Positions 1-7,397 of a stretch of 11,863 nt of DNA are shown here, piece after piece. The DNA comes from JBKQWK01 sp052139595. GTDB taxonomy: Bacteria > Actinomycetota > Thermoleophilia > UBA2241. The stretch lies in assembly GCA_052139595.1 (NCBI GenBank), contig JBKQWK010000109.1:1-11863 (forward strand), written 5' to 3'. Each line of letters starts with the position of its first letter. Positions within the stretch are counted from its first letter, which is position 1. The notes beneath the pieces were generated by a model. That model saw only the letters and a program-made list of their open reading frames with translations, did not search any database and was not told the DNA's origin. The translations under genes were made by a program, and so were the position numbers.

Positions 1-5
1 CGGCG

Positions 6-449
6 TCAAAGCCGGGCCAGCTCCTTCTGAAACTCGTCTATATCTTCAAACTGCCGGTAGACCGAGGCGAAGCGCACGTACGCCACTTTGTCGAGATCCT
101 TCAGGCGATGCAACGCCCTCTCACCAACATCAGCCGTACTCACCCGCTGACCAGATTCGCGGCGCAGTTCGTTCTCGATCTCGTCGGCAACTCGCTCGAG
201 CCGTTCAAGCGGAATGCCGCGCTTCTCGCAGGCACGCAACAGCCCATTGAGCAACTTGCCGCGCGTAAAGACCTCTTCGCGACCGCTGCGTTTGACGACG
301 ACCAGCGGCACCTCTTCAACCCGCTCGTAGGTCGTGAAACGGCGTTCGCAGGCCAAACATTCGCGCCGCCGGCGAATCGTATCGTTCGGCTCTGAGTCAC
401 GCGAGTCGACCACTTTACTTTCGCTACTGCCACAAAAGGGACAACGCAT
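6..449 (-). CDS. nrdR: Transcriptional repressor NrdR (zinc ribbon plus ATP-cone)
   Basis: NrdR is a nucleotide-sensing repressor of ribonucleotide reductase genes. The protein has 147 residues, close to the usual ~150. An N-terminal zinc ribbon is visible with C3-x2-C6 and C31-x2-C34, separated by the Arg-rich DTIRRRREC stretch typical of the family. An ATP-cone follows from about residue 49 to 139 (VVVKRSGREEVF, then RGKLLNGLLRACEKRGIP). I start it at the ATG at 449, because NrdR proteins begin MRCPFC; a GGGAG lies 10 bases upstream. A longer reading frame to 500 would add 17 residues not expected for the family and would run across the probable promoter. The stop codon is TGA at 8-6. It diverges from the glycosyltransferase gene. 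No ribonucleotide reductase gene lies in the window, so its targets are elsewhere. Identity is near certain. Confidence 0.96.
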   Translation of the reverse strand: MRCPFCGSSESKVVDSRDSEPNDTIRRRRECLACERRFTTYERVEEVPLVVVKRSGREEVFTRGKLLNGLLRACEKRGIPLERLERVADEIENELRRESGQRVSTADVGERALHRLKDLDKVAYVRFASVYRQFEDIDEFQKELARL

Positions 450-498
450 GAAGCGGCAACTCCCACAAGATGTTGTGCTTAACGATCGAGCGAACACC

Positions 499-526
499 AA
501 TATAGCCTATTTTCCCGATCACGCAA
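499..526 (-). promoter_or_regulatory. Probable nrdR promoter
   Basis: On the minus strand, a -10 element TATATT (504-499) lies 16 bases downstream of a weak -35 TTGCGT (526-521), in the most AT-rich patch of the divergent gap. Predicted transcription start is near 492, giving a leader of about 43 bases before the nrdR ATG at 449. The -10 matches the consensus at 5 of 6 positions and the -35 at only 3 of 6. The bases around it (ACACCAATATAG) recall part of an NrdR box but do not match well enough to call autoregulation. Confidence 0.45.
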
Positions 527-688
527 GAGGAGTTCGCCACCAGCACAGGGCGACAACACTCACCCTCAGGTGGAAGGTTTGCCTCTAACCGCCATCGCCG
601 AAATGAGCCCAGTGCGCCACGTCCGACGGTCAGTCGCCCCGAGCAAGCAAGCCATCGAGAATGCGGTTGCTGTGCCCGTCACGGCCGG

Positions 689-719
689 TTGGCAACGGGT
701 GCCCGTGGCGGCATATACT
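689..719 (+). promoter_or_regulatory. Probable promoter of the glycosyltransferase gene, with internal palindrome
   Basis: TTGGCA (689-694, 5 of 6 to the -35 consensus) and TATACT (714-719, 5 of 6 to the -10 consensus) are separated by a long 19-base spacer. The spacer holds the inverted repeat ACGGG-TG-CCCGT at 695-706. Its GTGCCCGT half (699-706) also occurs as a direct copy at 672-679. The ATG at 728 begins only 8 bases after the -10, so transcription would start at or just before the start codon and the message would be nearly leaderless. No Shine-Dalgarno sequence precedes the ATG, which agrees. A long spacer with dyad symmetry is the layout used by MerR-family activators, but no such regulator is in the window; that part is inference. 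Confidence 0.5.
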
Positions 720-727
720 ACGGGGCA

Positions 728-1459
728 ATGAACACGATCGTCTTGCCCACCTATAACGAACGCGAAAATCTGCCGCACGCCCTCAACCGCATTCGCGAGG
801 TCGCCGATGGGCAGCACGTTCAGCTACATACACTGATTGTCGACGACGATTCGCCCGACGGCACCGGCCGCCTGGCTGACCAGCTCGCCGCAGAGTACCC
901 CGACGTTTCGGTACTCCATCGCGGCCAGAAAGAAGGACTGGGCAGGGCATACATCGCCGGATTCTGCCATGCAATGGAACAGGGCGCTGATGTGCTCTTC
1001 GAGATGGACGCCGATTTGTCACACGACGCCGCCTACCTGCCCGATTTTCTGCGCCTCATCGAACAAGGCGCTGATGTCGTGCTCGGTTCGCGCTACGTCG
1101 TCGGCGGCGGCGTCGTCAATTGGCCCCTTTCGCGCACTGTGATCAGCCGCGGCGGATCACTCTATGCTCGGGCGATCCTTGGTCTGCCCTACCATGACCT
1201 GACCGGCGGCTATAAGTGCTTTCGTCGCCACGTGCTCGAAACACTCGACCTCGATGCCATCGGCGCCAGCGGCTATGGCTTTCAGATCGAGATGACCTAC
1301 CGCGCCTACCGGGCTGGCTTCAACATCAAAGAACTGCCCATCGTCTTCGTCGACCGCCAGGCCGGCCAAAGCAAGATGAGCAACGGCATCGTGCTCGAGG
1401 CCATGCTGATGGTGTGGCGACTGCGATTTGGCCAGTCGACAGGGCCGGCCGGCCGCTGA
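728..1459 (+). CDS. GT2-family polyprenol-phosphate mannosyltransferase-like glycosyltransferase (DPM1-like)
   Basis: Likely transfers a sugar, probably mannose from GDP-mannose, to a polyprenyl phosphate at the inner face of the membrane, making a lipid-linked donor. The 243-residue protein is a single GT-A domain: LPTYNERENL at 6-15, VDDDSPDGT at 38-46, the metal-binding DAD motif at 94-96 (MDADLSHD), GSRY at 120-123, then GGVVNWPLSR and LTGGYKCF (158-165), and FQIEMTYRAYRAGF near 185-198. These are signature blocks of the dolichol/polyprenol-phosphate mannose synthases. There is no C-terminal membrane segment, so it resembles the soluble catalytic form and not the type with a fused GtrA-like or acyltransferase anchor. 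I start at the ATG at 728, where homology begins; an upstream TTG at 689 would lie inside the promoter. It is followed after 55 bases by the DUF1786 gene. The sugar and lipid acceptor cannot be proved from sequence. Confidence 0.9.
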   Translation: MNTIVLPTYNERENLPHALNRIREVADGQHVQLHTLIVDDDSPDGTGRLADQLAAEYPDVSVLHRGQKEGLGRAYIAGFCHAMEQGADVLFEMDADLSHDAAYLPDFLRLIEQGADVVLGSRYVVGGGVVNWPLSRTVISRGGSLYARAILGLPYHDLTGGYKCFRRHVLETLDLDAIGASGYGFQIEMTYRAYRAGFNIKELPIVFVDRQAGQSKMSNGIVLEAMLMVWRLRFGQSTGPAGR

Positions 1460-1461
1460 TT

Positions 1462-1490
1462 AGCAGCCAGTCGGCCGCCGCCTGGCTGCT
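1462..1490. terminator. GC-rich hairpin just after the glycosyltransferase stop
   Basis: AGCAGCCAG (1462-1470) pairs perfectly with CTGGCTGCT (1482-1490) around an 11-base loop. It begins two bases after the TGA at 1457-1459 and ends 24 bases before the next ATG. No U-run follows, so a classical intrinsic terminator is doubtful. It could instead attenuate, stabilise the 3' end of the first message, or set the ratio between the two genes. The hairpin is directly visible; the role is inferred. Confidence 0.4.
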
Positions 1491-1514
1491 GGGCCGCACA
1501 AACCTCACGACTCC

Positions 1515-2657
1515 ATGAACACTCTCGCTGCCCAAACCCGCTTCGAGTCCGGCCTGTCGAAGCAGCCGGCGTCACCGGGCTCGCTGCCAACGGGCCGCCT
1601 ACTGGCCATTGACGTCGGCGCCGGGACCGCCGATATCCTGCTCGTGCACCCTCACCAGTCGCTCGAAAATGCGGTCAAGTTGGTGGTACCGGCGCGCACG
1701 CAGATCGTTGCCCGGCAGATCGCCGCCGCCGGCGTCCGCGGCGCCACCGTCGTCTTTCACGGGCCGCTCATGGGCGGTGGCGCCGTCACGGCGGCAATGA
1801 AAGCCCATGTCGGTGCCGGCCACCAGTTTGTCGCCAGCGAAACGGCGGCGCTCACCTTTGCCGACAATCTTGAGCGCGTACGTGCCGGCGGCGTGCGCGT
1901 CGTTGGCGATGGGACCGTACAGGAGTTGCTACACCGCTTGCCGCCACAGTCACTGGTCGAGATTCACAGCGGCGATCTTGATCCCGCCGGCCTGCGCGCG
2001 GCGCTCGCAGAACTCGGTGTCGAACCGCTGTTCGATGCGATCGCCGTAGCCGTCCAGGATCACGGTTACAGTCCACACGGTTCCAACCGAGTCTTCCGCT
2101 TCGCCCTCTGGGAGCGAGCAGTCCGCGAACAGTGGCGCATCGGTGACCTCTTCTACCCCGCCGCCTCGGTGCCACCCGAATTGACGCGCCTGCGCAGTAC
2201 CGCAACCCTGGCCGCCGAGCTGGGCCATGACGTCCCGATTCTGGCCGCCGACACCGGCCCGGCGGCGCTCTACGGAGCCCTGCCGGATGGCGTCGACGAT
2301 GCCGTCCTCATTAACGTTGGCAACGGCCATACGATTATCGTCGTCGCCAGCGCCGGTCGACTGGCCGGCGTGTTCGAACACCACACCGGCCTCCTGGACG
2401 GCCCTGGGCTCGAGTCACGTCTGCGCCACTTTCTCGCCGGCGAACTGATCGACGAACGCGTGCGTGACGAAGGCGGCCACGGCTGCGTCCTGGCAGCGCC
2501 GGTACCGGGGGACCTGCCGCTGATTGTCACCGGCCCGCGGCGCGGCCTGCTCGCCGACAGTACGCTACCTCTGCAGTTCGCCGCCCCACACGGTGACATG
2601 ATGCTCACCGGCTGCTTTGGCCTCTTGCGCGCCTACGAGGAGCGCCGACCGACATAG
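1515..2657 (+). CDS. DUF1786-family protein (ASKHA-fold, function unknown)
   Basis: A 380-residue protein that I recognise as DUF1786, a family often mislabelled as related to pyruvate formate-lyase activating enzyme. The visible motifs are those of the sugar-kinase/Hsp70/actin (ASKHA) fold: a phosphate-1 loop AIDVGAGTADILL at 31-43, the family block AVQDHGYSPHGSNRVFRF near 178-195, AADTGPAALYG at 244-253, a phosphate-2-like LINVGNGHTIIV at 265-276, and GDMMLTGCFGLL near 360-371. There is no radical-SAM CxxxCxxC motif, so an activating-enzyme role is not supported. ATP binding is likely, but the substrate is unknown. The ATG at 1515 has no clear Shine-Dalgarno sequence, and the conserved part begins only at about residue 27, so the true start could be downstream. 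It follows the glycosyltransferase in the same direction and converges on the antiporter gene. Confidence 0.8.
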   Translation: MNTLAAQTRFESGLSKQPASPGSLPTGRLLAIDVGAGTADILLVHPHQSLENAVKLVVPARTQIVARQIAAAGVRGATVVFHGPLMGGGAVTAAMKAHVGAGHQFVASETAALTFADNLERVRAGGVRVVGDGTVQELLHRLPPQSLVEIHSGDLDPAGLRAALAELGVEPLFDAIAVAVQDHGYSPHGSNRVFRFALWERAVREQWRIGDLFYPAASVPPELTRLRSTATLAAELGHDVPILAADTGPAALYGALPDGVDDAVLINVGNGHTIIVVASAGRLAGVFEHHTGLLDGPGLESRLRHFLAGELIDERVRDEGGHGCVLAAPVPGDLPLIVTGPRRGLLADSTLPLQFAAPHGDMMLTGCFGLLRAYEERRPT

Positions 2658-2685
2658 TCACGGCGACCGCTCAATCGTCCGTGAC
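2657..2685. terminator. Hairpin spanning both convergent stop codons
   Basis: GTCACGG (2657-2663) pairs with CCGTGAC (2679-2685), with a further CGA/TCG pairing inside after one bulged base. It covers the end of the DUF1786 stop (TAG 2655-2657) and the antiporter stop (TGA 2673-2671), which are only 13 bases apart. It is placed to serve as a bidirectional terminator, but neither strand has a U-run, so the activity is inferred. Confidence 0.35.
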
Positions 2686-4275
2686 GCCGCTCGTCGGCCC
2701 GCCTGCCTGCCCCGCGGAGGCACCAAGACGTTCACCGAGGGTGCTGATGCGCTCGTTGATCGCCGCGATCAGCTCGCGAGCGTCCCCTGACGCGAGCAAG
2801 CCCGCGCCATTGAGCGCGTCGATCCTTCGGCGCTGCACAATGAGGGCATCAATACGGGCGGCGAGAGCATCATCATCGCCGCGACTCGGCTCTTCACCGA
2901 GCGGCCGCAGACTGCCAACGACAATGCTCTCACCATCGGCTTCTGTGGCCGCTGTGATCTGCGTGCTGACCCCACGCGACTGCGTCTGCGCAGCGGCAAG
3001 ACGATCAAGTTCCACATGAGCAGCGACGAAGCCGTCGAGCAGCGCCTGTCGATGGCGCGCGGTAATGCTCGTTGCTCCTTCTCCCACCAGCCCGAGCCGA
3101 CTCACCAGCGGTCCGATCGTCAAGCCCTGCACAAGCAGCGAGAGTAAAACGACGCCGAACGTCACCACGAGCAACGTGTCGCGACCGACAAGGGTTGCCG
3201 GCACACTGAGCACCAAGGCCAAGGCGATGGTGCCACGCAGACCACCCCACGTGAGGGCATGCTGCCAGCGCATCGGCAAGCGGTCACCGAAGAGACGACC
3301 AGCCGCCGTGAGCCCATAGATCGTCACCGCGCGCGCCACCAGCGTTACCGCGAAGGCAACGATGATGAGCGTCAGCCTTCCGACCACCAGCTCCGATGCC
3401 ACACGTACGCCGATCAGCAGGAAGACGAGAGAGTTGGCGGCGAATGCAGCGTAATCCCAAAACACAGTCATGCTGGCCCGCGTCACGGGACTCATGTGGC
3501 GTTGACGGCCATAGGTACCTAAGACGACGCCAGCCGTCACGCCGGCGACCACGCCCGACATGTGCAGAATGTCGCCGAGGATGAACGAGCCGTAAGCGAC
3601 GATCGTCGAAACGGCGATCGTCACGACGGGCTCGTCGATCGCCCGCTCAAGAAGCGAAGCGGCCAGGCCGACGGCGGCGCCGACGGCCAGGCCGCCGACC
3701 GCCATCCAGACGAACTTGCCGACGGCGCCGAGAGCGCCCACGCGGCCGCCGGTCAAACCCGCCAGGACGATGGCAAAGACGACCGCCGCCGTACCGTCGT
3801 TGAAGAGGCTTTCCGCCTCGATCAGCGTCGTCAGCCGATCGGGCACGCCCAGCTTCTTGAAGAGTGCGACGACGCTGACCGGGTCGGTGGCGGCGATGAG
3901 TGCGCCGAAAAGCAGCGCCACCGTCCACGTCGTACCGCCGAGCCAGTGCACACCAATCGCGCTCAGGGCAAAGGCCAGAAGCACGCCGGGAACGGTGAGC
4001 AGAACGATGCGCCGCCAATCACGGCTGAGGTGGTGACCATCAAGGTTGTAGGCCGCTTCAAAGAGCAGGACCGGCAGAAAACCGTAAAAGACGAGGTTGG
4101 CCGAGAGAGTGACACCGTGGACGACATGAACCGCTCCCAATACCAGACCGGCCAAGACGAGCCCGATCGTGTACGGCAGCCGCATTCTCCCAGCGATGAC
4201 AGCGATCAGAGAAGCGAGCGCCAGGAGCAGCGCCAGAGTGACCTCGAGACGTACCGGCATTGCCAAGCCGATCAT
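2671..4275 (-). CDS. CPA1-family Na+(K+)/H+ antiporter (NhaP/NHE type)
   Basis: Integral membrane protein of 534 residues that probably exchanges sodium or potassium for protons across the cytoplasmic membrane. Residues up to about 395 form a continuous run of hydrophobic segments (roughly twelve). Conserved transport motifs are present: ATDPVSVVALFKKLG at 129-143, the ion-binding ESLFNDG at 155-161 with N159 and D160, the Asn-Asp pair typical of electroneutral CPA1 exchangers, and WGGLRGTIALAL at 343-354. From about 400 to 534 a hydrophilic, partly helical tail faces the cytoplasm and may be regulatory. The start is uncertain: ATG at 4275 or at 4260, neither with a good Shine-Dalgarno sequence. 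It lies 65 bases after the macrodomain gene in the same direction, so the two may be co-transcribed. The ion preference cannot be read from sequence. Confidence 0.92.
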   Translation of the reverse strand: MIGLAMPVRLEVTLALLLALASLIAVIAGRMRLPYTIGLVLAGLVLGAVHVVHGVTLSANLVFYGFLPVLLFEAAYNLDGHHLSRDWRRIVLLTVPGVLLAFALSAIGVHWLGGTTWTVALLFGALIAATDPVSVVALFKKLGVPDRLTTLIEAESLFNDGTAAVVFAIVLAGLTGGRVGALGAVGKFVWMAVGGLAVGAAVGLAASLLERAIDEPVVTIAVSTIVAYGSFILGDILHMSGVVAGVTAGVVLGTYGRQRHMSPVTRASMTVFWDYAAFAANSLVFLLIGVRVASELVVGRLTLIIVAFAVTLVARAVTIYGLTAAGRLFGDRLPMRWQHALTWGGLRGTIALALVLSVPATLVGRDTLLVVTFGVVLLSLLVQGLTIGPLVSRLGLVGEGATSITARHRQALLDGFVAAHVELDRLAAAQTQSRGVSTQITAATEADGESIVVGSLRPLGEEPSRGDDDALAARIDALIVQRRRIDALNGAGLLASGDARELIAAINERISTLGERLGASAGQAGGPTSGVTDD

Positions 4276-4340
4276 GGTAAGCAGGCACCGGCAGGCTCAT
4301 GGCTGCTCCAGCACACGAGCCGCGTGATCATGTCGGGCCG

Positions 4341-4886
4341 CTAAAGCGCGAAGCGGCTGAGCCCAGCCAGGGCATTCTTGAAGGAAGCTTTGGCGGCCTC
4401 GCCGTGCACGGCAAAAACGATCAGTTTGAGATTGGTTGTTTTGCGACTCTCGATGTAGTGCCTCACCTCGCCAAGCATGATGTTGGCGCACGCATAGAGC
4501 GGGAAACCACCGACGCCGGTACCAAATGCGGGCAAGGCGAGCGACTGCACGCCAGCATCATCAGCAAGTTCCAGCGTGCGTCGCGTGGCGCGGGCGATGA
4601 TATCGGCGCTAGTCGTGTGATCGCTACCACTCATGAGGGCGGCATGGATAACCCAGAGTGCCTTGAGGTTGCCGCCGGTGGTTTTGATCGCCTCGCCAAC
4701 GGCGATCGGCCCTTGTGCCACGGCTTCCTTCTCGATCCCCTCGCCACCGGCCCGCTTAATGGCAGCAGCGACGCCAGACCTCATCCGGAGCTCACTGTTG
4801 GCAGCGTTCGCCATCGCGTCGACGCGCATTTGAGCGATATCGCCGGGGATGATCTCGATCGCGGTCTCGCGGATGTTGGTCTTCAT
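4341..4886 (-). CDS. Macrodomain protein (ADP-ribose binding or hydrolysing)
   Basis: A stand-alone macrodomain of 181 residues, expected to bind ADP-ribose or its derivatives and perhaps remove ADP-ribosyl groups in the cytoplasm. Key ligand-binding blocks are visible: GDI at 15-17, NAANSEL at 27-33, SGVAAAIKRAGG at 37-48, VIHAA at 79-83 and the phosphate loop PAFGTGVGGFP at 119-129. The second block has MRS where MacroD-type hydrolases carry a run of glycines (as in NAANxxLxGGGGV), so it looks closer to the AF1521-like group, and strong hydrolase activity is not assured. The ATG at 4886 is set by a GGAG seven bases upstream. It sits between sdhB (79 bases) and the antiporter (65 bases), all co-directional, with its own promoter candidate. 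The in vivo target is unknown. Confidence 0.88.
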   Translation of the reverse strand: MKTNIRETAIEIIPGDIAQMRVDAMANAANSELRMRSGVAAAIKRAGGEGIEKEAVAQGPIAVGEAIKTTGGNLKALWVIHAALMSGSDHTTSADIIARATRRTLELADDAGVQSLALPAFGTGVGGFPLYACANIMLGEVRHYIESRKTTNLKLIVFAVHGEAAKASFKNALAGLSRFAL

Positions 4887-4955
4887 CGATCACTCCAGTG
4901 GTCGAGCGTGGGCAGCAGACGCCGGCGGCGACGAACGCAGTAGACAGCTGGGCTG

Positions 4956-4961
4956 ATTATA
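4956..4961 (-). promoter_or_regulatory. Candidate -10 element ahead of the macrodomain gene
   Basis: A perfect TATAAT lies on the minus strand at 4961-4956, immediately after the sdhB stop (TAG 4968-4966), with a predicted start near 4949 and a leader of about 60 bases to the ATG at 4886. No good -35 is found at 16-18 bases; the best is TGGGCA (4982-4977) at 15 bases, matching 4 of 6. It suggests the macrodomain and antiporter genes can be transcribed apart from the sdh operon, but a single hexamer is limited evidence. Confidence 0.4.
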
Positions 4962-4965
4962 TCCC

Positions 4966-5685
4966 CTACTTCTTCTTGCCCAGTACCCGCCGCCGCACCG
5001 CCGCCCGCTTAAGCCACTGAATGCCATCTGTTGGGTTGAGTTCTTTCGGGCAGGCCTCAATGCAGTTTGTGATCCCATGGCAGCGGTAGACGCCGCGCTC
5101 GTTGTCAAACAGCGGCAGGCGCTCCTTGTTAGCGTCGTCACGTGAGTCGACTTCGAAGCGATAGTTCCATAGCAACGCCGCCGGGCCGAGGTAGTTTTCT
5201 TCGCCCCAGACGCTTGGACAGCTGCTGTAACACGAGCCGCAGAGAATGCAGTCGATGGGCATATCGAGCTGCTTACGCTCCTCGGGAGACTGCGGCAGCT
5301 CCTTATCGGGGGTGGCAGAGTTATGTATCAGCCACGGCTTGATGTACTCGTACTTGGCAAAGAAATCGTCCATGTCGCAGACCAGATCTTTGACCAGCGG
5401 CATGTGCGGCAACGGCTCGACGTTGATGACGTCGGCGTGCAGGTGCAGCACGTTCGTTTGGCAGGCAAGCCGATATTTGCCGTTGATGTACATCGCGCAC
5501 GAGCCGCAAATACTGGCGCGACAGCAGTAGCGAAAGCTGAGCGAGCCGTCAAAGTGCTCCTGGACGTAGAACAGACCTTCAAGCACCGTCAGACTGAGCT
5601 CGTACGGCACGGTGAATTCGTCCCAGCGTTCCTCACCGCCACCCGACGGATCATGTCTCTTGATACGAAACTTTGCCTCGGGCAT
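4966..5685 (-). CDS. sdhB: Succinate dehydrogenase iron-sulfur subunit SdhB
   Basis: Carries electrons from the SdhA flavin to the membrane quinone site of complex II through three iron-sulfur clusters. All ligands are present in the 239-residue protein. The N-terminal ferredoxin-like domain has C55, C60, C63 and C75 for the [2Fe-2S] cluster. The C-terminal domain has C146, C149, C152 and C212 for [4Fe-4S], and C156, C202 and C208 for [3Fe-4S], with the usual CHGITNCIEACPK context. The length matches the family. The ATG at 5685 overlaps the sdhA stop in TGATG, and a GGAG lies 11 bases upstream inside sdhA, indicating coupled translation. The protein ends in a short basic tail (RRRVLGKKK). It is the last gene of sdhCDAB. 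Confidence 0.97.
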   Translation of the reverse strand: MPEAKFRIKRHDPSGGGEERWDEFTVPYELSLTVLEGLFYVQEHFDGSLSFRYCCRASICGSCAMYINGKYRLACQTNVLHLHADVINVEPLPHMPLVKDLVCDMDDFFAKYEYIKPWLIHNSATPDKELPQSPEERKQLDMPIDCILCGSCYSSCPSVWGEENYLGPAALLWNYRFEVDSRDDANKERLPLFDNERGVYRCHGITNCIEACPKELNPTDGIQWLKRAAVRRRVLGKKK

Positions 5686-7388
5686 CAGTAACTACGCTCC
5701 TTTGGCTCGAACATGCCCAACGTAACCGGCTTATCATCCAGACGCGGCCCGGCGGGGTCGTAGTGCGCCAGAGTGTGCTTGAGCCACGCCGCGTCATCGC
5801 GAGTGGGATAGTCCGTGCGCGCATGCGCGCCGCGTGATTCGGTGCGCCGCAGCGCACCTGTGGCCGTGGCGAGAGCAACGTCGAGCATGCCCTCGAGTTC
5901 GGTGGTGCGCATCATGTCGAGGTTGAAGACGCCACCGGTGGTGCGCAGCCCGATATGCTTGATGCGCTCCTTCAGCGCCAGCAGCTTCTCGATACCAGCC
6001 CGCATGGTTGACTCATCGCGAAAAACGCCGAAATGATCCTTCATCGTCAGCGTCATCTCGGTGCGAATCGCGTAGGCATCTTCGCTGCCGGCTGTGGCGG
6101 CGAGCTTCTCGACGCGGGCGCGCATAGCGGCGGCGGCTTTGTCGGCCATCTCGGCCGACGGCTTGCCGCCGCTCGCGCCCGCCAAGTCGGCAACGATCGC
6201 CTTGCCGGCTCGGCGGCCGAAGACAATCGTCTCGAGCAATGAATTACCACCCAGCCGGTTGGCTCCGTGCACGCTCACGCAGGCACACTCACCGGCAGCG
6301 TAAAGACCAGGCAGCAGCGTGCGCCCGTCCATATCGGTATCGATGCCGCCCATCGTATAGTGATGGCTGGGCGTAATCGGAATCGGCTCATCGATTGGAT
6401 CCACGCCCTCGAAGTGAATTGCCAAGTCACGAATGCCAGGCAGACGCTCCATGATCTTCTCTTTGCCCAGGTGACGCAGGTCGAGATAGACGTACTCCTT
6501 GCCGTCGATGCCGCGGCCCTCATTGATCTCGGTCTGGATACTCCGGGACGTGATATCGCGCGGCGCCAGCTCCATTGCCTTGGGTGCATAACGCGCCATG
6601 AAGCGCTCGCCCTCGCTGTTGATGAGGTAACCGCCCTCACCGCGAGCACCTTCTGTCATGAGAATGTTGGTCGTGTAGAGACCCGTGGGGTGAAACTGGA
6701 CAAATTCCATGTCTTTGAGCGGAACGCCGGCGTGATAAGCCAGGGCCATGCCGCCACCGGTACTGATGAGCGAGTTGGTGGTATTGCTATAGGTGCGTCC
6801 AGCACCACCGGTGGCCATCAGCACGGCTCGACCGATGAAGCTCTCGAAGCCACCGTGAATCATGTCGTAGGCAACTACACCCACACAGCGACCGTCGTCG
6901 ACGATCAGCTCGGTGACGAACTGCTCGACATAGATCTTGATCTCAAGCATGTAAGCGCGTTGTACTAGCGTGTGCAGCAGGTAGTGGCCAGTCTTGTCAG
7001 CGCCGTAGCAAGCCCGCGGGTAGCCGGCGCCGCCAAAGGGACGCTGAGCGATGCGCCCGTCATCGAAGCGGCTGAACGGGCAACCCCAGTGATCCATCTC
7101 GTAGATCGCCGGCACAGCGTCTTGCGTCATCTGGTAAGCGGCATCTTGATCGGCGAGATAGTCACTGCCTTTGACGGTGTCGAAGGCGTGCTTCTCCGGC
7201 GAATCGTCGGCCGACTCGGGGTGATTGCCGAGCGCCGCGTTGATGCCGCCTTGAGCAGCACTGCTGTGACTGCGCCCCGGCCAGACCTGGCTGAGGATGG
7301 CAACATCGACGCCATCCTGCCTGGCCTCGACGGCCGCCCGCAGGCCGCTTAACCCGCCGCCGACGATGATGAGATCGTGGTACACCAT
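5685..7388 (-). CDS. sdhA: Succinate dehydrogenase flavoprotein subunit SdhA
   Basis: Catalytic subunit of complex II, oxidising succinate to fumarate at a covalently bound FAD. The 567-residue protein shows the FAD-binding IIVGGGLSGLRAA at 7-19, the flavinylation site RSHSSAAQGG with H41, substrate residues in QFHPTG (H233), the proton-shuttling Arg in ELAPRDITSRS (R277), SHHYTMGGI (H343) and GANRLGGNS (R378). All catalytic positions of the family are intact. The ATG at 7388 is nine bases after the sdhD stop, whose TAG is part of a purine-rich ribosome-binding site (TAGGGGGCAGG). The C-terminus overlaps the sdhB start by one base. Succinate oxidation is more likely than fumarate reduction given the haem-type anchors, but the direction cannot be proved from sequence. 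Confidence 0.97.
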   Translation of the reverse strand: MVYHDLIIVGGGLSGLRAAVEARQDGVDVAILSQVWPGRSHSSAAQGGINAALGNHPESADDSPEKHAFDTVKGSDYLADQDAAYQMTQDAVPAIYEMDHWGCPFSRFDDGRIAQRPFGGAGYPRACYGADKTGHYLLHTLVQRAYMLEIKIYVEQFVTELIVDDGRCVGVVAYDMIHGGFESFIGRAVLMATGGAGRTYSNTTNSLISTGGGMALAYHAGVPLKDMEFVQFHPTGLYTTNILMTEGARGEGGYLINSEGERFMARYAPKAMELAPRDITSRSIQTEINEGRGIDGKEYVYLDLRHLGKEKIMERLPGIRDLAIHFEGVDPIDEPIPITPSHHYTMGGIDTDMDGRTLLPGLYAAGECACVSVHGANRLGGNSLLETIVFGRRAGKAIVADLAGASGGKPSAEMADKAAAAMRARVEKLAATAGSEDAYAIRTEMTLTMKDHFGVFRDESTMRAGIEKLLALKERIKHIGLRTTGGVFNLDMMRTTELEGMLDVALATATGALRRTESRGAHARTDYPTRDDAAWLKHTLAHYDPAGPRLDDKPVTLGMFEPKERSY

Positions 7389-7397
7389 ACCTGCCCC

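Noticed and set aside
450..500. A 17-residue N-terminal extension of NrdR
   Set aside because: NrdR proteins start at MRCPFC, the extension lies in the leader downstream of the probable promoter, and a good ribosome-binding site precedes the ATG at 449.
488..509. NrdR-box-like sequence at the nrdR promoter (ACACCAATATAG)
   Set aside because: It shares the first bases and AT-rich core with the known box but the second half does not match; a single weak site is not enough to propose autoregulation.
603..731. A 42-residue plus-strand frame from an ATG at 603 whose TGA overlaps the glycosyltransferase ATG (ATGA)
   Set aside because: The overlap looks like coupling, but there is no ribosome-binding site, third-position GC is only about two thirds, and the frame runs through the best promoter in the region. 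Conservation in relatives would revive it.
4294..4321. A hairpin between the macrodomain and antiporter genes (GGCTC/GAGCC with an inner GCTG/CAGC)
   Set aside because: The stems are short (5 and 4 bp) with unpaired bases between, at the level expected by chance in GC-rich sequence.
3562..4344. A 260-codon plus-strand frame opposite the antiporter
   Set aside because: Its product is an extremely charged, low-complexity Asp/Arg/Gln-rich sequence, the mirror image of hydrophobic membrane codons on the other strand.
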